A stretch of 36,704 bases of DNA from Bacteroidales bacterium (GCA_019429325.1 JAHYJA010000014.1:1-36704); one strand, 5' to 3'; positions 1-10,317 are shown, counted from the first letter of the stretch. Numbers and translations are program-made. Notes: generated by a model from the letters alone, not told the origin.

Positions 1-975
1 CGGGTCGCCTTCCATCTTACCGGCCGGAAGAATATAATCAGGTATAACAGGGGTTGTTCCCGATCCGTACTGTGCATGGTTAGGCGCTACTCCCCTGTTC
101 TTGTATGACAGCCATACTGCTTCTGCATACTCCCGGGTGTTCAGCAGGTCATACTGGTTTGCATCCATGTGAATACCTGTCCTGGCGCTGAACTCGATCA
201 GAGGTTGTTGTCCCAACCGGCCTCGTTTGGTAGTAACCAGGACGACACCATTTGCTCCCCTTGCGCCGTAAATGGCAGCCGAAGCAGCATCCTTAAGAAT
301 GGTAATGGATTCAATATCGCTGGAACTAAGGTTATTACCAACTCCTGACGGAACACCGTCAATTACATATAATGGCTCAGGATCATTGATGGTCCCGATG
401 CCACGTATGCGGACAATGGCATCACCGCCCGGCCTGTTGGCTGTCGACACGGTAACACCTGAAGCAATTCCCTGCAATGAAGCAAGCGCGGCAGGCTCCT
501 GTCTCATTTTCAGCTGATCGGCCTGTACTGTTGAAATTGATCCGGAAAGGTTCCTCCTTACCTGGGTGGTGTAACCAACAACCACAATCTCCTCGAGCGC
601 TGAAATACTCTCCTGAAGCACCACATCGACAGTGGTCCGCGTTCCGACAATCTCTTCAGCCGTCGTGTATCCTACAAATGAAAAAACAAGGACGGGATTT
701 GCTGTAGTCAGAGTGAGGGTATATCCCCCGTCAACATTCGAAATCGCTCCGTTAGTGGTCCCTTTTTCAACAACATTTACGCCAACAAGACCGTTGCCTC
801 CCTCATCTGTAATCCGGCCGGTAACAGTCCTTTGCTGATCGTTGTCCGGGAAGGTGTTCACAGCGGAAAGCTGTATGGTCCCAAACAACAAAATCATGGT
901 TATCAGTCTCATTACCAGCCTCCACCTTTTTGGTTTGTCTGATGATGAAACCGGAAATTCAATTTTTCTTGTCAT
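1..975 (-). CDS. SusC/RagA-family TonB-dependent outer-membrane receptor, N-terminal part (runs off window)
   Basis: This is an open frame of 325 codons from ATG at 975 to the window edge with no stop, so only the N-terminus is present. I translated it by hand on the minus strand. After a basic leader of about 20 residues comes a hydrophobic signal segment (LVMRLITMILLFGTIQL). Next is a carboxypeptidase-regulatory-like domain (VTGRITDEGGNGLVGVNV, then VLVFSFVGYTT). The TonB-box region LEEIVVVGYTTQ follows, then the plug domain with VRIRGIGTINDPEPLYVIDG and ITILKDAASAAIYGARGANG, both SusC hallmarks. By family knowledge it imports glycans or peptides across the outer membrane with a SusD partner, which would lie beyond the left edge. 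It is transcribed divergently from the complete SusC at 1791. The substrate cannot be told. Confidence 0.93.
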   Translation of the reverse strand, partial: MTRKIEFPVSSSDKPKRWRLVMRLITMILLFGTIQLSAVNTFPDNDQQRTVTGRITDEGGNGLVGVNVVEKGTTNGAISNVDGGYTLTLTTANPVLVFSFVGYTTAEEIVGTRTTVDVVLQESISALEEIVVVGYTTQVRRNLSGSISTVQADQLKMRQEPAALASLQGIASGVTVSTANRPGGDAIVRIRGIGTINDPEPLYVIDGVPSGVGNNLSSSDIESITILKDAASAAIYGARGANGVVLVTTKRGRLGQQPLIEFSARTGIHMDANQYDLLNTREYAEAVWLSYKNRGVAPNHAQYGSGTTPVIPDYILPAGKMEGDP

Positions 976-1790
976 ACTTTTTATGTATTAGGGTTAGATT
1001 TTTTACGTGATTCTTCATGGAAAAGCATCGGATATTTCAGTAATAACATTACGAAAGTATCTGCCACTTTAATAAATAGATTAGTAAGAAGTTGATAAGA
1101 CTTCGGTTTAGGTCAGTTAAAGGTGGATTGTTTCATAGGCCTGGAAATTTAAAAGGTTAATAAGCTCGGTCTCAACTAACTACCAAAATCCTCCAGAAAC
1201 ACGATCAGGATTCCTTAATGTTTTCACCCTGAAAGCGTGCAAATTAACTAAAATATTTGATTCATGCAAGAATGCAATGTAAAAATCAGCTTCTGCCCGG
1301 ACAAGAGCAGGATATTACCAATATTTAATCCGCTCAAACATTTTATCTGCAAGATATTACACAATAACTGAAAAAAGAGAGGAGCAAATATTTGTTTTTT
1401 TAACAGGAATCAATATATTTGAAAAGTTAAAAGTAATTTTATTCTCTGATTAGTTTTGAGCTATTATTCGCTGAGATTTTGTGTAATTTATTCAACCGGC
1501 TCTGAGCTTTATAAGAATAATAGTCTTTTCTGAAACAGCAGGAAAATATGTTTTTGAATTTTTGCAGTGAAATTAAATACCGGGGGATATTGAAAATAAC
1601 TACCTGCGAAATTATCATCGGACAATAATAAATAACAAAATAGTATTAATCCTTAAAAATCTTTGCCTATGGTTGACCCTTTCATCAGCTGATCCGGGCG
1701 GAGTTTTGTACTGCTCCCGGTCCGGTATATTCGTAAGTACAGCGCTGAATAATTCAGAAACCTGATTATAAAACTAACTAACCTTAAATT
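976..1790. other. AT-rich intergenic region between divergent susC genes
   Basis: This 815-bp stretch contains no credible ORF. It must hold both divergent promoters and long 5' leaders for two SusC genes. On the minus strand, TACTTTCG at 1052-1059 is one mismatch from the Bacteroidota -7 element TAnnTTTG. On the plus strand, AATCTTTG near 1658-1665 is also one mismatch away. Neither has a convincing -33 TTTG at the usual 19-20 bp. Around 1695-1725 an imperfect inverted repeat (CCGGG...CCCGG) could form a leader hairpin. No tRNA or known riboswitch core is visible. Confidence 0.6.
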
Positions 1791-4700
1791 ATGAATAAAA
1801 AAAACGTGCGAGTATTTTCATTCATGGCAGGTATTCCAAAAGTGAAAATCGTCATGAAGCTCATAACCATGCTTTTGCTGCTGGTAACGATCCAGGCATT
1901 CTCAGTGCCGGTTCCATCCTCAGAAGATGTGCAGCAATTGCGGATCACCGGAAAGGTGACTGATCCTGCGGGAGAGGCCCTGGCTGGTGTGAACATTCTT
2001 GAAAAAGGAACGCTTAACGGCGCTATTTCAGATGCAAATGGTAATTTCGCCATTTCTGTTGCCTCCGCAAACTCCGTTCTCTCCTTTTCATTCGTGGGGT
2101 ATGTTACCCGCGAAGTAGTTGTCGGGGCCCAGACTAACATTACGGTCGCACTTGATGAGGCTGTTTCAGCACTGGATGAGATCGTTGTCGTGGGTTATTC
2201 CACGCAGGCAAGGAAAACCCTTACGGGTTCGGTATCGACTGTCAACGCGGCAGCCATCTCTGAAAGTGCCGCAACTAACCCGATCCAACGTATCCAGGGT
2301 AAAGTGGCCGGTGTAACGATCCTGAACCAGCACACACCCGGTGCAGGTGCAACTATCCGTATCCGCGGTATGACCACCATCAACGACTCCAATCCTCTTT
2401 ACGTGGTGGATGGCGTTCCGGGTGGAACTTACTCACCCAACGACGTTGAGTCAATAACCATTCTGAAAGACGCAGCCGCACAATCCATCTATGGTGCAAG
2501 GGCAGCAAATGGCGTTGTTCTTATTACAACAAAGAGTGGTCGTAAAAATCAGAAGGTATCATTTAACGTTAATGTAAGACAGGGCGTTACTGTTCCCGGA
2601 AAATTCTACGACCTGCTGAATGCCCAGGAGTGGGGTGAAATGCTCTGGCTCGAGGCAAAAAATGCCGAAGTACCCAATTACAGCCACCCCCAGTATGGCA
2701 GCGGGGCCACACCTGTCGTTCCTTACTATATATACCCCACAGCAGGGGTACAGGGCGACCCGCGGGCAGATATGTCATTATATGATAACAAGATGTCACT
2801 TGAGGACGGAACCGATACCTACCTTATTACAAGATCAAGCCCCGGAACCGACTGGTATGGCGAAGCTACACGGAATGCAAGCTATAAAGAATATACCATG
2901 GACATAGCCGGTGGTTCACAGAACACATCCTATTCTTTCCTGATGGGCTACACAAATGATGAGGGTATATTCAATTACACGGGTTTTGAAAGGTATAATT
3001 TCCGTACCAATATCTCTTCATCACCTGCAACCTGGATAAGCGTCGGAACAAACATAGGGGTGCAGTATTATACCTACTATGGTCAACGGAACGACAACTC
3101 TGAATCATCGCTTGTCTCATGGTCCTATAGGATGCCGCCGATAGTACCCGTTTATGATGAGTCAGGAACAACCTTTGCCGGATCAAGACCAACAAGTATG
3201 GGTAACTCACAAAACGTTATGCACCTGCAATATTTTAACCAGTGGGATAATACAAAACGGCTGACTGCCAGCGGTAATGCTTTTCTCCAGTTAAATCCTG
3301 TTAAGGGCCTCGCGCTTAAAACCCTTATTGGAGTTAACACTTATGGCCAGAAGGGACAGGATTATTACTTTGTTGAAGTTGCCGCTGCTGAGAGAGGGAC
3401 CTATGATTCATATTCCATCAGCGGAGCTTTCAATCTTAACTGGACCTGGACAAACACGATCGAGTATTCTCTTGTAACCGGTCAGCATAATATAAAAGCT
3501 ATTGCAGGGACTGAGGCTTATGAAAGTAACTCCAGCAACTTTAGTGCAAACCAGTCATGGTATCCTTTCAAGAACATCAATTACATGACACTGAGCACAG
3601 GTTTGCGTACCTTCGGAGCCTCCGACAGTTACAGCGAGTATAGTCTCTTCTCCATTTTCGGCCGTGTTAATTATCAGTTTGCTGACAGGTACCTGCTGGA
3701 AGCAGTGGTCAGGCGTGACGGCTCATCGCGTTTCGGTAATCAGAAGTACGGAGTCTTCCCTGCATTCTCTCTTGGATGGAGAGTAACGGAGGAGGCCTTC
3801 ATGGCTTCCGCCAAGTCGTGGCTGAATGAGTTGAAAGTACGTGTCGGGTATGGTGTTGTAGGTAACGACCGTATGGGTAATTATAACTCATATACAAACT
3901 TCGCATTCCACGAAAGACATGCAAATTATCCTATGAGTGGAAGTAACAGTTCCGCAAGCATGGGATTCCGCCAGTCAACCTTTGGAAACACCGATGTTAA
4001 ATGGGAGACGACCAGAACCACAAATATCGGAATTGATGCGACTCTGATGAATCACTTTACATTGAATCTCGACCTGTGGCAGCGTAACACAGAGGATATG
4101 CTTTATCCGAAACAGCTGCCGCTTGTTCTTGGTACAGCCAGCAGGCCCTCCATCAACATCGGTTCAATGAAGAATACCGGTTTCGATGCAGAGATCGGAT
4201 ACAGCAACAGCGCTCTGAACGGAGACCTTACCTATAATGCAGGACTGGTATTCTCGCGCTATGTGAATGAGCTCGTCAAGCTTACCGACGTTGAGTCAGA
4301 CTTCTACCAGGGAAGCTCCTTTCGTGAGAAGCCCTACACAAGAACCCAGACAGGCAGGGCATTCCCTGAATTCTATGGTTATATTGTCGAGGGGATCTTC
4401 CAGTCGCAGGCAGAGGTTGACGCCTGGCCTAAAGCGTTCGGTGAGAACGGAACATATAACGCCCCGGGGCACTTCAAATACAAGGATGTTGACGGCAACG
4501 GATGGATCGATGCCAACGACCGTACATACATCGGGTCACCTCATCCCGATTTCACAGCAGGTCTGAGCCTGAGTCTCGATTATAAGGGATTTAGTGTTTC
4601 CACAACCCTTTATGCTTCGGTTGGTAACGATATGGTGAACTATGTTAGCCGGTATATTGATTTTACGCAGTTCGCGTCAGGAAAAAGCAAAAAGAGGCTC

Positions 4701-5042
4701 TATGAATCATGGGGCAGTCCTTATCTATCCGATAACAGGGACGCCACTATGCCGATCATCTATAACAATGATACGCCTCATCAGGAGCCTTCCACCTTCT
4801 TCCTTGAAGATGCTTCATTCCTTCGCATGAAAACCCTCAGGATAGGTTACGACATTAACAGACTTCTGAATAACAGGTTCAATTCCCTTCAGCTTTATTT
4901 CCAGGGTTCAAACCTGTTCACTATGACCAAGTATTCAGGACTGGATCCGGAAATATCTTCCGGAGGCATCAACATGGGAGTGGATGCAGGCGCATGGCCC
5001 ACATCGCAGCAATTTCTCTTCGGGATATCTTTTGGCCTTTGA
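1791..5042 (+). CDS. SusC/RagA-family TonB-linked outer-membrane receptor
   Basis: This 1083-residue protein has the usual length for SusC. A 22-residue basic extension precedes a hydrophobic signal segment (residues 23-38). The carboxypeptidase-regulatory-like domain spans about 50-122. The TonB-box region DEIVVVGYSTQ lies near 129-139. The plug carries RIRGMTTINDSNPLYVVDG and ITILKDAAAQSIYGARAANG, followed by the 22-strand barrel (family knowledge) ending in QQFLFGISFGL. I kept the ATG at 1791 because the divergent SusC has a comparable N-terminal extension. The susD-like gene starts 36 bp after the stop, so the two should form one transcript and one SusCD pedal-bin transporter. No anti-sigma factor, hybrid two-component system or glycoside hydrolase adjoins the pair, so the substrate is unknown. 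Confidence 0.96.
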   Translation: MNKKNVRVFSFMAGIPKVKIVMKLITMLLLLVTIQAFSVPVPSSEDVQQLRITGKVTDPAGEALAGVNILEKGTLNGAISDANGNFAISVASANSVLSFSFVGYVTREVVVGAQTNITVALDEAVSALDEIVVVGYSTQARKTLTGSVSTVNAAAISESAATNPIQRIQGKVAGVTILNQHTPGAGATIRIRGMTTINDSNPLYVVDGVPGGTYSPNDVESITILKDAAAQSIYGARAANGVVLITTKSGRKNQKVSFNVNVRQGVTVPGKFYDLLNAQEWGEMLWLEAKNAEVPNYSHPQYGSGATPVVPYYIYPTAGVQGDPRADMSLYDNKMSLEDGTDTYLITRSSPGTDWYGEATRNASYKEYTMDIAGGSQNTSYSFLMGYTNDEGIFNYTGFERYNFRTNISSSPATWISVGTNIGVQYYTYYGQRNDNSESSLVSWSYRMPPIVPVYDESGTTFAGSRPTSMGNSQNVMHLQYFNQWDNTKRLTASGNAFLQLNPVKGLALKTLIGVNTYGQKGQDYYFVEVAAAERGTYDSYSISGAFNLNWTWTNTIEYSLVTGQHNIKAIAGTEAYESNSSNFSANQSWYPFKNINYMTLSTGLRTFGASDSYSEYSLFSIFGRVNYQFADRYLLEAVVRRDGSSRFGNQKYGVFPAFSLGWRVTEEAFMASAKSWLNELKVRVGYGVVGNDRMGNYNSYTNFAFHERHANYPMSGSNSSASMGFRQSTFGNTDVKWETTRTTNIGIDATLMNHFTLNLDLWQRNTEDMLYPKQLPLVLGTASRPSINIGSMKNTGFDAEIGYSNSALNGDLTYNAGLVFSRYVNELVKLTDVESDFYQGSSFREKPYTRTQTGRAFPEFYGYIVEGIFQSQAEVDAWPKAFGENGTYNAPGHFKYKDVDGNGWIDANDRTYIGSPHPDFTAGLSLSLDYKGFSVSTTLYASVGNDMVNYVSRYIDFTQFASGKSKKRLYESWGSPYLSDNRDATMPIIYNNDTPHQEPSTFFLEDASFLRMKTLRIGYDINRLLNNRFNSLQLYFQGSNLFTMTKYSGLDPEISSGGINMGVDAGAWPTSQQFLFGISFGL

Positions 5043-5078
5043 TGTTTGAATTATTATGAATAATTAAAAAAGATAAAT

Positions 5079-6857
5079 ATGAAAAAGACAATTAAATTAT
5101 TATCATTGACTCTGCTTCTCGGAAGTCTGCTGATGATATATTCCTGCAATGATGAGTTCCTTACCAAGGAACCACCGGGAGTTGCGGCAGGATCAGTTAT
5201 GCAGTCCCCGGAAGGTATGGAATCACTTGTCGTCAGTGTTTACGAAAGGATGCAGAACGACCAGCAGTCAATGTTCGGAGCTGCAATGACAAGCGACTGG
5301 ACCTATGCCGGCGGATGTTCCGACGATGCATATAAAGGGACCTCTCCAGGTGACCAGAGTGCCTTCAACCTGATCGAACGGTATGAGGCCCTGCCCAACA
5401 ATCCTTATATGCAAAACAGGTGGAATGCCTGCTACGACGGGGTTGCCCGTGCCAACGTGACTCTTGAATTCCTCTGGGAAACACAGGCAGGTTCCAATCC
5501 TCTGCCTGCTGCCAGAGCCACAACAATGGAGGCAGAACTGAAGTTTCTGAGAGCATGGTTCCATTTTCAGGCAACCAAGATCTTTGAAAAGATCCCTTAT
5601 ATTAAAACAACCGTCGAACTGGGTGATCTGGCTCCAGAGAAAGTTCCGAACACCGATGAGGGATGGGATCAGATTGAAGCTGACCTGCAGTATGCACTAG
5701 ACAACCTGCCTGAAACGAAAATCAATGGCGAGGTTGGCCGCGCTGACAAATGGGCCGCCCTGGCAGTAAAAGCACAGGCCCACATGTATCAGAACGAGCT
5801 CGCCCAGGCCAAACCGCTTCTCGACGAGATAATCACCAGCGGGAAATTCAGCCTTGCTTCGGAATACACATGGAACTTCGACATGACTCATGAGAATAAT
5901 TCCGAATCTATTTTCGAATTACAGTGCCACACAACCGGAACCACTCGTTCTTCAGTTAATGGTTCCGGGTGCAATTTCCACCAGAAGGGTCCGGCAAGCT
6001 GTGGCGGCTGGGGTTTCTATCAGCCATCCCAGTGGCTCTTCGAAGCATTCCAGGTTGACAACGACGGACTTCCCAAACTCGATGTGGCTGACCGCGTTGC
6101 TCTTGCCTCCGACATGGGTGTAGGGAGCGGGGATGACTTCACTCCTACACAGGAACTTCTTGATCCGCGTGTTGACTGGATCATTGCACGCCGTGGCGTC
6201 GACTTCCTGGGCTGGGGCATCCACCCGGGTAACGACTGGATACGTGAGCAGCCAAATGGCGGCCCATACATGACCAAGATATTCATGCACAGGAAAGAGA
6301 ACCAGGCATTGAACAATTACGGAAGCGGATTCTATAATGGTAAAAATTTCAGGACCTACCGTTACGCAAGCATCCTTCTCTGGAGGGCTGAATGTGCAGT
6401 AGCTGACAATCAGCTTGATCTTGCCAGAGATTACGTGAACATGATACGTGACCGTGCCAAGAACAGCACTCCGGTAATGGGTCTCTGCACCAGCTATCAG
6501 AACCTGGGATCCGATCCTGTGGTTGACTATAATCAACCGGCCGCTAATTATAAGGTTGAACCTTATCCGGATGTTGCCGGAGCATATCCGTTTGATAATG
6601 CTGCCAACGCCATGAAGGCTATCCAGGAAGAGACCAGGCTTGAATTTGCCTGCCAGAACCACAGGTTCTTTGACCTGAGACGCTGGGGAATAATAGCTCC
6701 GACCCTTAATGCATATATTGAGCATGATAAGAATTTCAGGTCATTCCTGGCAACCGGAACAGTGGTGTTCAATGCAACTGAAGATGATTACTGGCCAATA
6801 CCACAGAGCCAGATCGACCTTCAGAAAGGTGTTCTTACACAAGACCCGGCTTATTAA
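5079..6857 (+). CDS. SusD/RagB-family surface glycan-binding lipoprotein
   Basis: This 592-residue protein has a lipoprotein signal, with lipidated Cys23 in MIYSCNDEF. The acidic residues just after the Cys match the Bacteroidota surface-export preference. SusD hallmarks are the FLTKEPPG start of the mature chain, tetratricopeptide-like helices with MEAELKFLRAWFHFQ near 150, and the conserved C-terminal block EETRLEFACQNHRFFDLRRWG. By family knowledge it lids the SusC barrel and captures the ligand at the cell surface. It is 36 bp downstream of the SusC gene and is followed by a strong hairpin terminator, so the operon is a bare SusCD pair. Its ligand class (glycan, glycoprotein or peptide) cannot be inferred from the sequence. 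Confidence 0.95.
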   Translation: MKKTIKLLSLTLLLGSLLMIYSCNDEFLTKEPPGVAAGSVMQSPEGMESLVVSVYERMQNDQQSMFGAAMTSDWTYAGGCSDDAYKGTSPGDQSAFNLIERYEALPNNPYMQNRWNACYDGVARANVTLEFLWETQAGSNPLPAARATTMEAELKFLRAWFHFQATKIFEKIPYIKTTVELGDLAPEKVPNTDEGWDQIEADLQYALDNLPETKINGEVGRADKWAALAVKAQAHMYQNELAQAKPLLDEIITSGKFSLASEYTWNFDMTHENNSESIFELQCHTTGTTRSSVNGSGCNFHQKGPASCGGWGFYQPSQWLFEAFQVDNDGLPKLDVADRVALASDMGVGSGDDFTPTQELLDPRVDWIIARRGVDFLGWGIHPGNDWIREQPNGGPYMTKIFMHRKENQALNNYGSGFYNGKNFRTYRYASILLWRAECAVADNQLDLARDYVNMIRDRAKNSTPVMGLCTSYQNLGSDPVVDYNQPAANYKVEPYPDVAGAYPFDNAANAMKAIQEETRLEFACQNHRFFDLRRWGIIAPTLNAYIEHDKNFRSFLATGTVVFNATEDDYWPIPQSQIDLQKGVLTQDPAY

Positions 6858-6876
6858 TAATCAATTAAGACAGGGT

Positions 6877-6923
6877 GGTACAAAAAAAGAGACGCGCAGA
6901 TTGCGCGTCTCTTTTTTTGTACC
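6877..6923. terminator. Perfect 22-bp-stem bidirectional terminator hairpin
   Basis: Bases 6877-6898 pair perfectly with 6902-6923 around a GAT loop. A GC-rich top (GAGACGCGC/GCGCGTCTC) sits on a seven-A/seven-T tract, so a T-run follows the GC stem on either strand. It lies 19 bp after the SusD stop and about 50 bp from the stop of the convergent DUF6057-like gene. It can therefore end both transcripts. Confidence 0.9.
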
Positions 6924-6970
6924 CTCAAATAAATTCCCGCGGAGCGGTTCCACCATTAATTGGCGATTAT

Positions 6971-8752
6971 CTATCTAAAATGAAAATAATACCAGAAGGT
7001 GTTACCGAAATCCTTCTCCATCTTTTCCCTCATGGTTGCCGGATTCTGCCTGGCTGAAAGATAAGCTGCCAGATACTTGTCAAAACGGGCAGGTGTTTCG
7101 CGGTTCATCCTCAGCTTACCAAGATCCGGAAATATCCCGGTACTGTTGTAATATACAAGTATTGCCTCTTCAATGTGGCGCGGAATAGATGAATAGCCCG
7201 AATCCTCCATATTGACGATATTATTCACAATAATCTCGACCTTTTTCGATAGAAGCAGGCCAGCAAGATAATATTCAATAGCCCTCCTGTTTTCCGGGTT
7301 ACCTTCGAGAAGATATGGAAGATTGTTCTGGGGTTCATTGAACTGGATGAAAAAATTGTTTTCTGGCACCAGATCCATCCTTGGGCCAAGGTCATTATGT
7401 GCTTTTATAAGCTCCGGTTCATCTGCCAGTTTCTTATACTCTTTAGCCCATTTTCTGTAATAAAGGGTCTTTTCAAGTATATTGAGATATTTACGGGCCA
7501 TACGGAAGTCTTCGTTGATAAGGCTCGTTCTCGCAAGCATCTTTATGTTCTGCGGCCTGTAACCGTAAACCACCATCTCCTCATAAGCCCATCTGTGAGC
7601 TTCATTGATCAGTCCGACCGAATAATAGAAGTACCCTCCCCTGTTGAGATGCTCACCGCCCCAGGGCAGAACAAGTGCACCGGCACTGAAATCCTGACGT
7701 CCGAAAAACAACCTGTCGCAAAGCTGATCACTCTCTGAAAGAGCATAGTTGTAGAAGTACTGCCCTATAAGATTTCTCGAAGGTCTCATTTCATGCAACC
7801 TGGCTGCTTCCTCAAATTTTCCTGTAAACACATGTTTTTCCAGCTCAACTACCCTGGCAGTCTGCGGATTGTAAATCTTCAAAACAGAATAAACAGCTGC
7901 AGCTGTTAAGATAAGGGTAGTGACAACGGGATAGATCCGCCTTCTGTTGTATCTTCTGATCCTTATCCCGCCCAATGCTCTGCTGATCGCCGGGTAAAAA
8001 GCAACGTAGGCTGTCAGAAGGGCAAAAACAGCCCTGTAAAACGGATTCTCCAGCAAAGGGAGGGGTGAAAGTATTATCTGCTGAACAGGCTGGAGAAAGA
8101 TTATCTTCCAGAAAAGGAGAAAAGAGAAACCTGCTGTTCCCAGAATGAATATTGACCGGACAAATCTTTCTTTGCCTTTTTCAATAAAAAGATTGTGAAC
8201 AAGATACATGCCCAGAAAGATCATGAAATAAGCTCCGGTAAGGTAATAGAGCAGCGGCATAAGAATCAGTTTCACTATAAATTTAAGCCTCCTGCCGTAT
8301 AAAATAAATACAAGATATAATACAAGTACTGCCACAAATCCCAGATTATATTCCATCATGTGATAGTAATTAGTCTGCATAACCATCAGAATGAGTGACG
8401 GTACCATCAGAAGAGGCAGTGAGAATCCATTTTCCGGAACAAGCCGCTTATTGATCCTGTACAACATTATTGCCGGCAGTGTCAGGACAACCGACACCAT
8501 CACCGATCCTGTTATCCTTCCGGCATAGAATTGCTCCAGGAATCTTGCAATATATTCGAGTGGTCCGCCTGGCTTCAGCAGATACTTGTGAAGATATTCT
8601 CCGGTAAAAAGAAACAGTGTCTGGTTCTCCTGAAAATAAAGGATATAGTTTCCAGGGAAGCAAAACCAGGCAAATGCCGCTAAAAAAAAGAAGAACGGAG
8701 CGGCTATCACTCCCCTCTCTTTTTCAGTTACAGGTTTTTTTATCATTCTCAC
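6971..8752 (-). CDS. DUF6057-like polytopic membrane protein with C-terminal soluble domain
   Basis: This is a 593-residue protein. The first ~300 residues hold roughly eight to nine hydrophobic segments (for example AAPFFFFLAAFAWFCFPG near 17-34, and several between 115 and 250). The last ~300 residues are hydrophilic and helical, with repeat-like helices (EEAARLHEMRP, DFRMARKYLNILEKTLYY) reminiscent of TPR-type folding. The overall layout resembles Bacteroidota membrane proteins catalogued as DUF6057. That assignment is from memory of the family, with no catalytic motif to confirm it. The start overlaps the stop of the PD40 lipoprotein gene by 4 bp (ATGA), which suggests translational coupling and joint function. 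Its biochemical role is unknown. Confidence 0.75.
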   Translation of the reverse strand: MRMIKKPVTEKERGVIAAPFFFFLAAFAWFCFPGNYILYFQENQTLFLFTGEYLHKYLLKPGGPLEYIARFLEQFYAGRITGSVMVSVVLTLPAIMLYRINKRLVPENGFSLPLLMVPSLILMVMQTNYYHMMEYNLGFVAVLVLYLVFILYGRRLKFIVKLILMPLLYYLTGAYFMIFLGMYLVHNLFIEKGKERFVRSIFILGTAGFSFLLFWKIIFLQPVQQIILSPLPLLENPFYRAVFALLTAYVAFYPAISRALGGIRIRRYNRRRIYPVVTTLILTAAAVYSVLKIYNPQTARVVELEKHVFTGKFEEAARLHEMRPSRNLIGQYFYNYALSESDQLCDRLFFGRQDFSAGALVLPWGGEHLNRGGYFYYSVGLINEAHRWAYEEMVVYGYRPQNIKMLARTSLINEDFRMARKYLNILEKTLYYRKWAKEYKKLADEPELIKAHNDLGPRMDLVPENNFFIQFNEPQNNLPYLLEGNPENRRAIEYYLAGLLLSKKVEIIVNNIVNMEDSGYSSIPRHIEEAILVYYNSTGIFPDLGKLRMNRETPARFDKYLAAYLSARQNPATMREKMEKDFGNTFWYYFHFR

Positions 8753-10317
8753 TCGTGAATTGGTCTTACGTTATCCTCAATGGCCGCCTTTATTTTTTTC
8801 TCGTTGCGCAGTTGTTCAGGTGTGGCATCTCCGCCGGGCTGAGCCCTGAGTATATCCTGTTTTGATGCTGCAGCAAAATCCCTCGGTCTCAGTTTAATTT
8901 GTCCGTTGACAAATTCAGGTATATTGAAAGACTCGAGCATTTTGTCATAAAAGGCAGGATCTTTCTGGGGAAGTATAAATTCCCTTCCCTGATTTCCTTT
9001 CGGATCGATATATGCAATGAAAGGTCTGCTGCTTCTGCCGTCAGTTCGTCTGCTGCTGAACACGATCCACCTGCCATTATTTGACCAGGTATGGTAACTC
9101 TCCGTCTCCGGGCTGTTTATATCCATTCTCCGGGCTTCTCCTGTTGTCAGGTCCAGCAAATAAAGATCCGCTTCGCGGTGCCATACCGGGAATGTCCCAT
9201 AATCTGCAAGAGTGAAAACCAGATATCTTCCTACAGGTGAGACCCTGGGGAAAGAAGCGCTTTTCATGATTTCCGATGCCCTGAAAATTATCTCGGTATC
9301 TCCGAATGTCCTTGAAAAGGGGTCGAATGACTTTCTGGCAAGATCATAACGGGTATTCATTATCTCCTCCATCTCCGGATTGTAACCTGATTCATACTGA
9401 GACGCCCTGCAAAAATAGAGATGCTTCCCGTCCGGTGACCACGACGGAAAGGTCTGCAGGTATTCGTCCGGATCGCTGTCCGTAATGTTTATTGTTTCAT
9501 TCTTTTCCCTGTCATAGAGGATAAGGGATGAAACGAGATCAAACACCTCAATGCTCTTTTCCGGGATGGAGTAGAAACTTTGCCGTACCTGGTTTGATGA
9601 AAATGCAAGGAATCTTCCGCCGGGGTGCCATGCAGGATAGGTCGCCCCTCCGGGCATTCCGTCGATTTTCGGATCAGCCTTTGTAATCCTGCCGTCCTCG
9701 GCGAAATATGTTCCTCCGAGCGATCCCCTTATATGTATCATGAATCTGTCGGGACTGTTACTGTTGAAAGAGTGACAGTTGGCACAATTTTTTTCGATTA
9801 CCTGGTTCTCGATAACCGATTTTACCCTGAAGCTTTCAACTGAACGCTGGACTATCTTTATATTTGACCAGCTGTAATAACCGGGATGGATAAGCCTGTA
9901 AGCAAGGTAAGGATCAACCGGGTCATCAGCAACATGCATATAAAACGGATCATATTGTGTAAATCCTTTCCGGCCATCCGAAGCATAAACGGTGATTGTT
10001 ATTTTGTCTCCCCTGCTCTCTTCAAGAAGCTTTTTCCATCTCCGTGCCGGAAACCTGATCTTGCCGTTTGATGCTCTGATCCTTATGAGGTGACCCCCGG
10101 GTGAGGTCGCCGTTACCCTGTAAGAGATCCCGTCTTCCCTGATCATAAAATTCATCGGGGCAATGTTTGGCGGTATGGTAACACCAATGTAATCAGGCTC
10201 AACCAGAGGTGTATGACCAGCATTCCGGATATCAGCACGCTTCTCCGTTCTGCAGCCGGGAAAAAACAGAATCCCACATACAAGGGTCAACACTATGAAA
10301 CTTCTTTTCGCTGTCAT
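8749..10317 (-). CDS. PD40/TolB-like beta-propeller lipoprotein with CxxCH site
   Basis: This is a 522-residue lipoprotein with lipidated Cys22 (ILFFPGC). An N-terminal beta-rich region is followed by a single CxxCH motif at 178-182 (NCANCHSF), the signature of covalent c-type haem attachment or, less likely, a bare Cys/His pair. A propeller then shows at least four PD40-type blades: ATYPAWHPGGRFLAFSSN, TFPSWSPDGKHLYFCRA, SFPRVSPVGRYLVFTLAD and YHTWSNNGRWIVFSSRR. It would act in the periplasm or at the outer membrane. It shares a 4-bp overlap with the downstream DUF6057-like gene. A good promoter candidate lies about 75-105 bp upstream. The function of the pair is not known; the propeller may bind peptide or another protein. 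Confidence 0.82.
   Translation of the reverse strand: MTAKRSFIVLTLVCGILFFPGCRTEKRADIRNAGHTPLVEPDYIGVTIPPNIAPMNFMIREDGISYRVTATSPGGHLIRIRASNGKIRFPARRWKKLLEESRGDKITITVYASDGRKGFTQYDPFYMHVADDPVDPYLAYRLIHPGYYSWSNIKIVQRSVESFRVKSVIENQVIEKNCANCHSFNSNSPDRFMIHIRGSLGGTYFAEDGRITKADPKIDGMPGGATYPAWHPGGRFLAFSSNQVRQSFYSIPEKSIEVFDLVSSLILYDREKNETINITDSDPDEYLQTFPSWSPDGKHLYFCRASQYESGYNPEMEEIMNTRYDLARKSFDPFSRTFGDTEIIFRASEIMKSASFPRVSPVGRYLVFTLADYGTFPVWHREADLYLLDLTTGEARRMDINSPETESYHTWSNNGRWIVFSSRRTDGRSSRPFIAYIDPKGNQGREFILPQKDPAFYDKMLESFNIPEFVNGQIKLRPRDFAAASKQDILRAQPGGDATPEQLRNEKKIKAAIEDNVRPIHE

Noticed and set aside
5952-6725. 257-residue minus-strand ORF inside the SusD gene
   Set aside because: It is antisense to a well-supported SusD with intact family motifs. 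The translation shows no domain.
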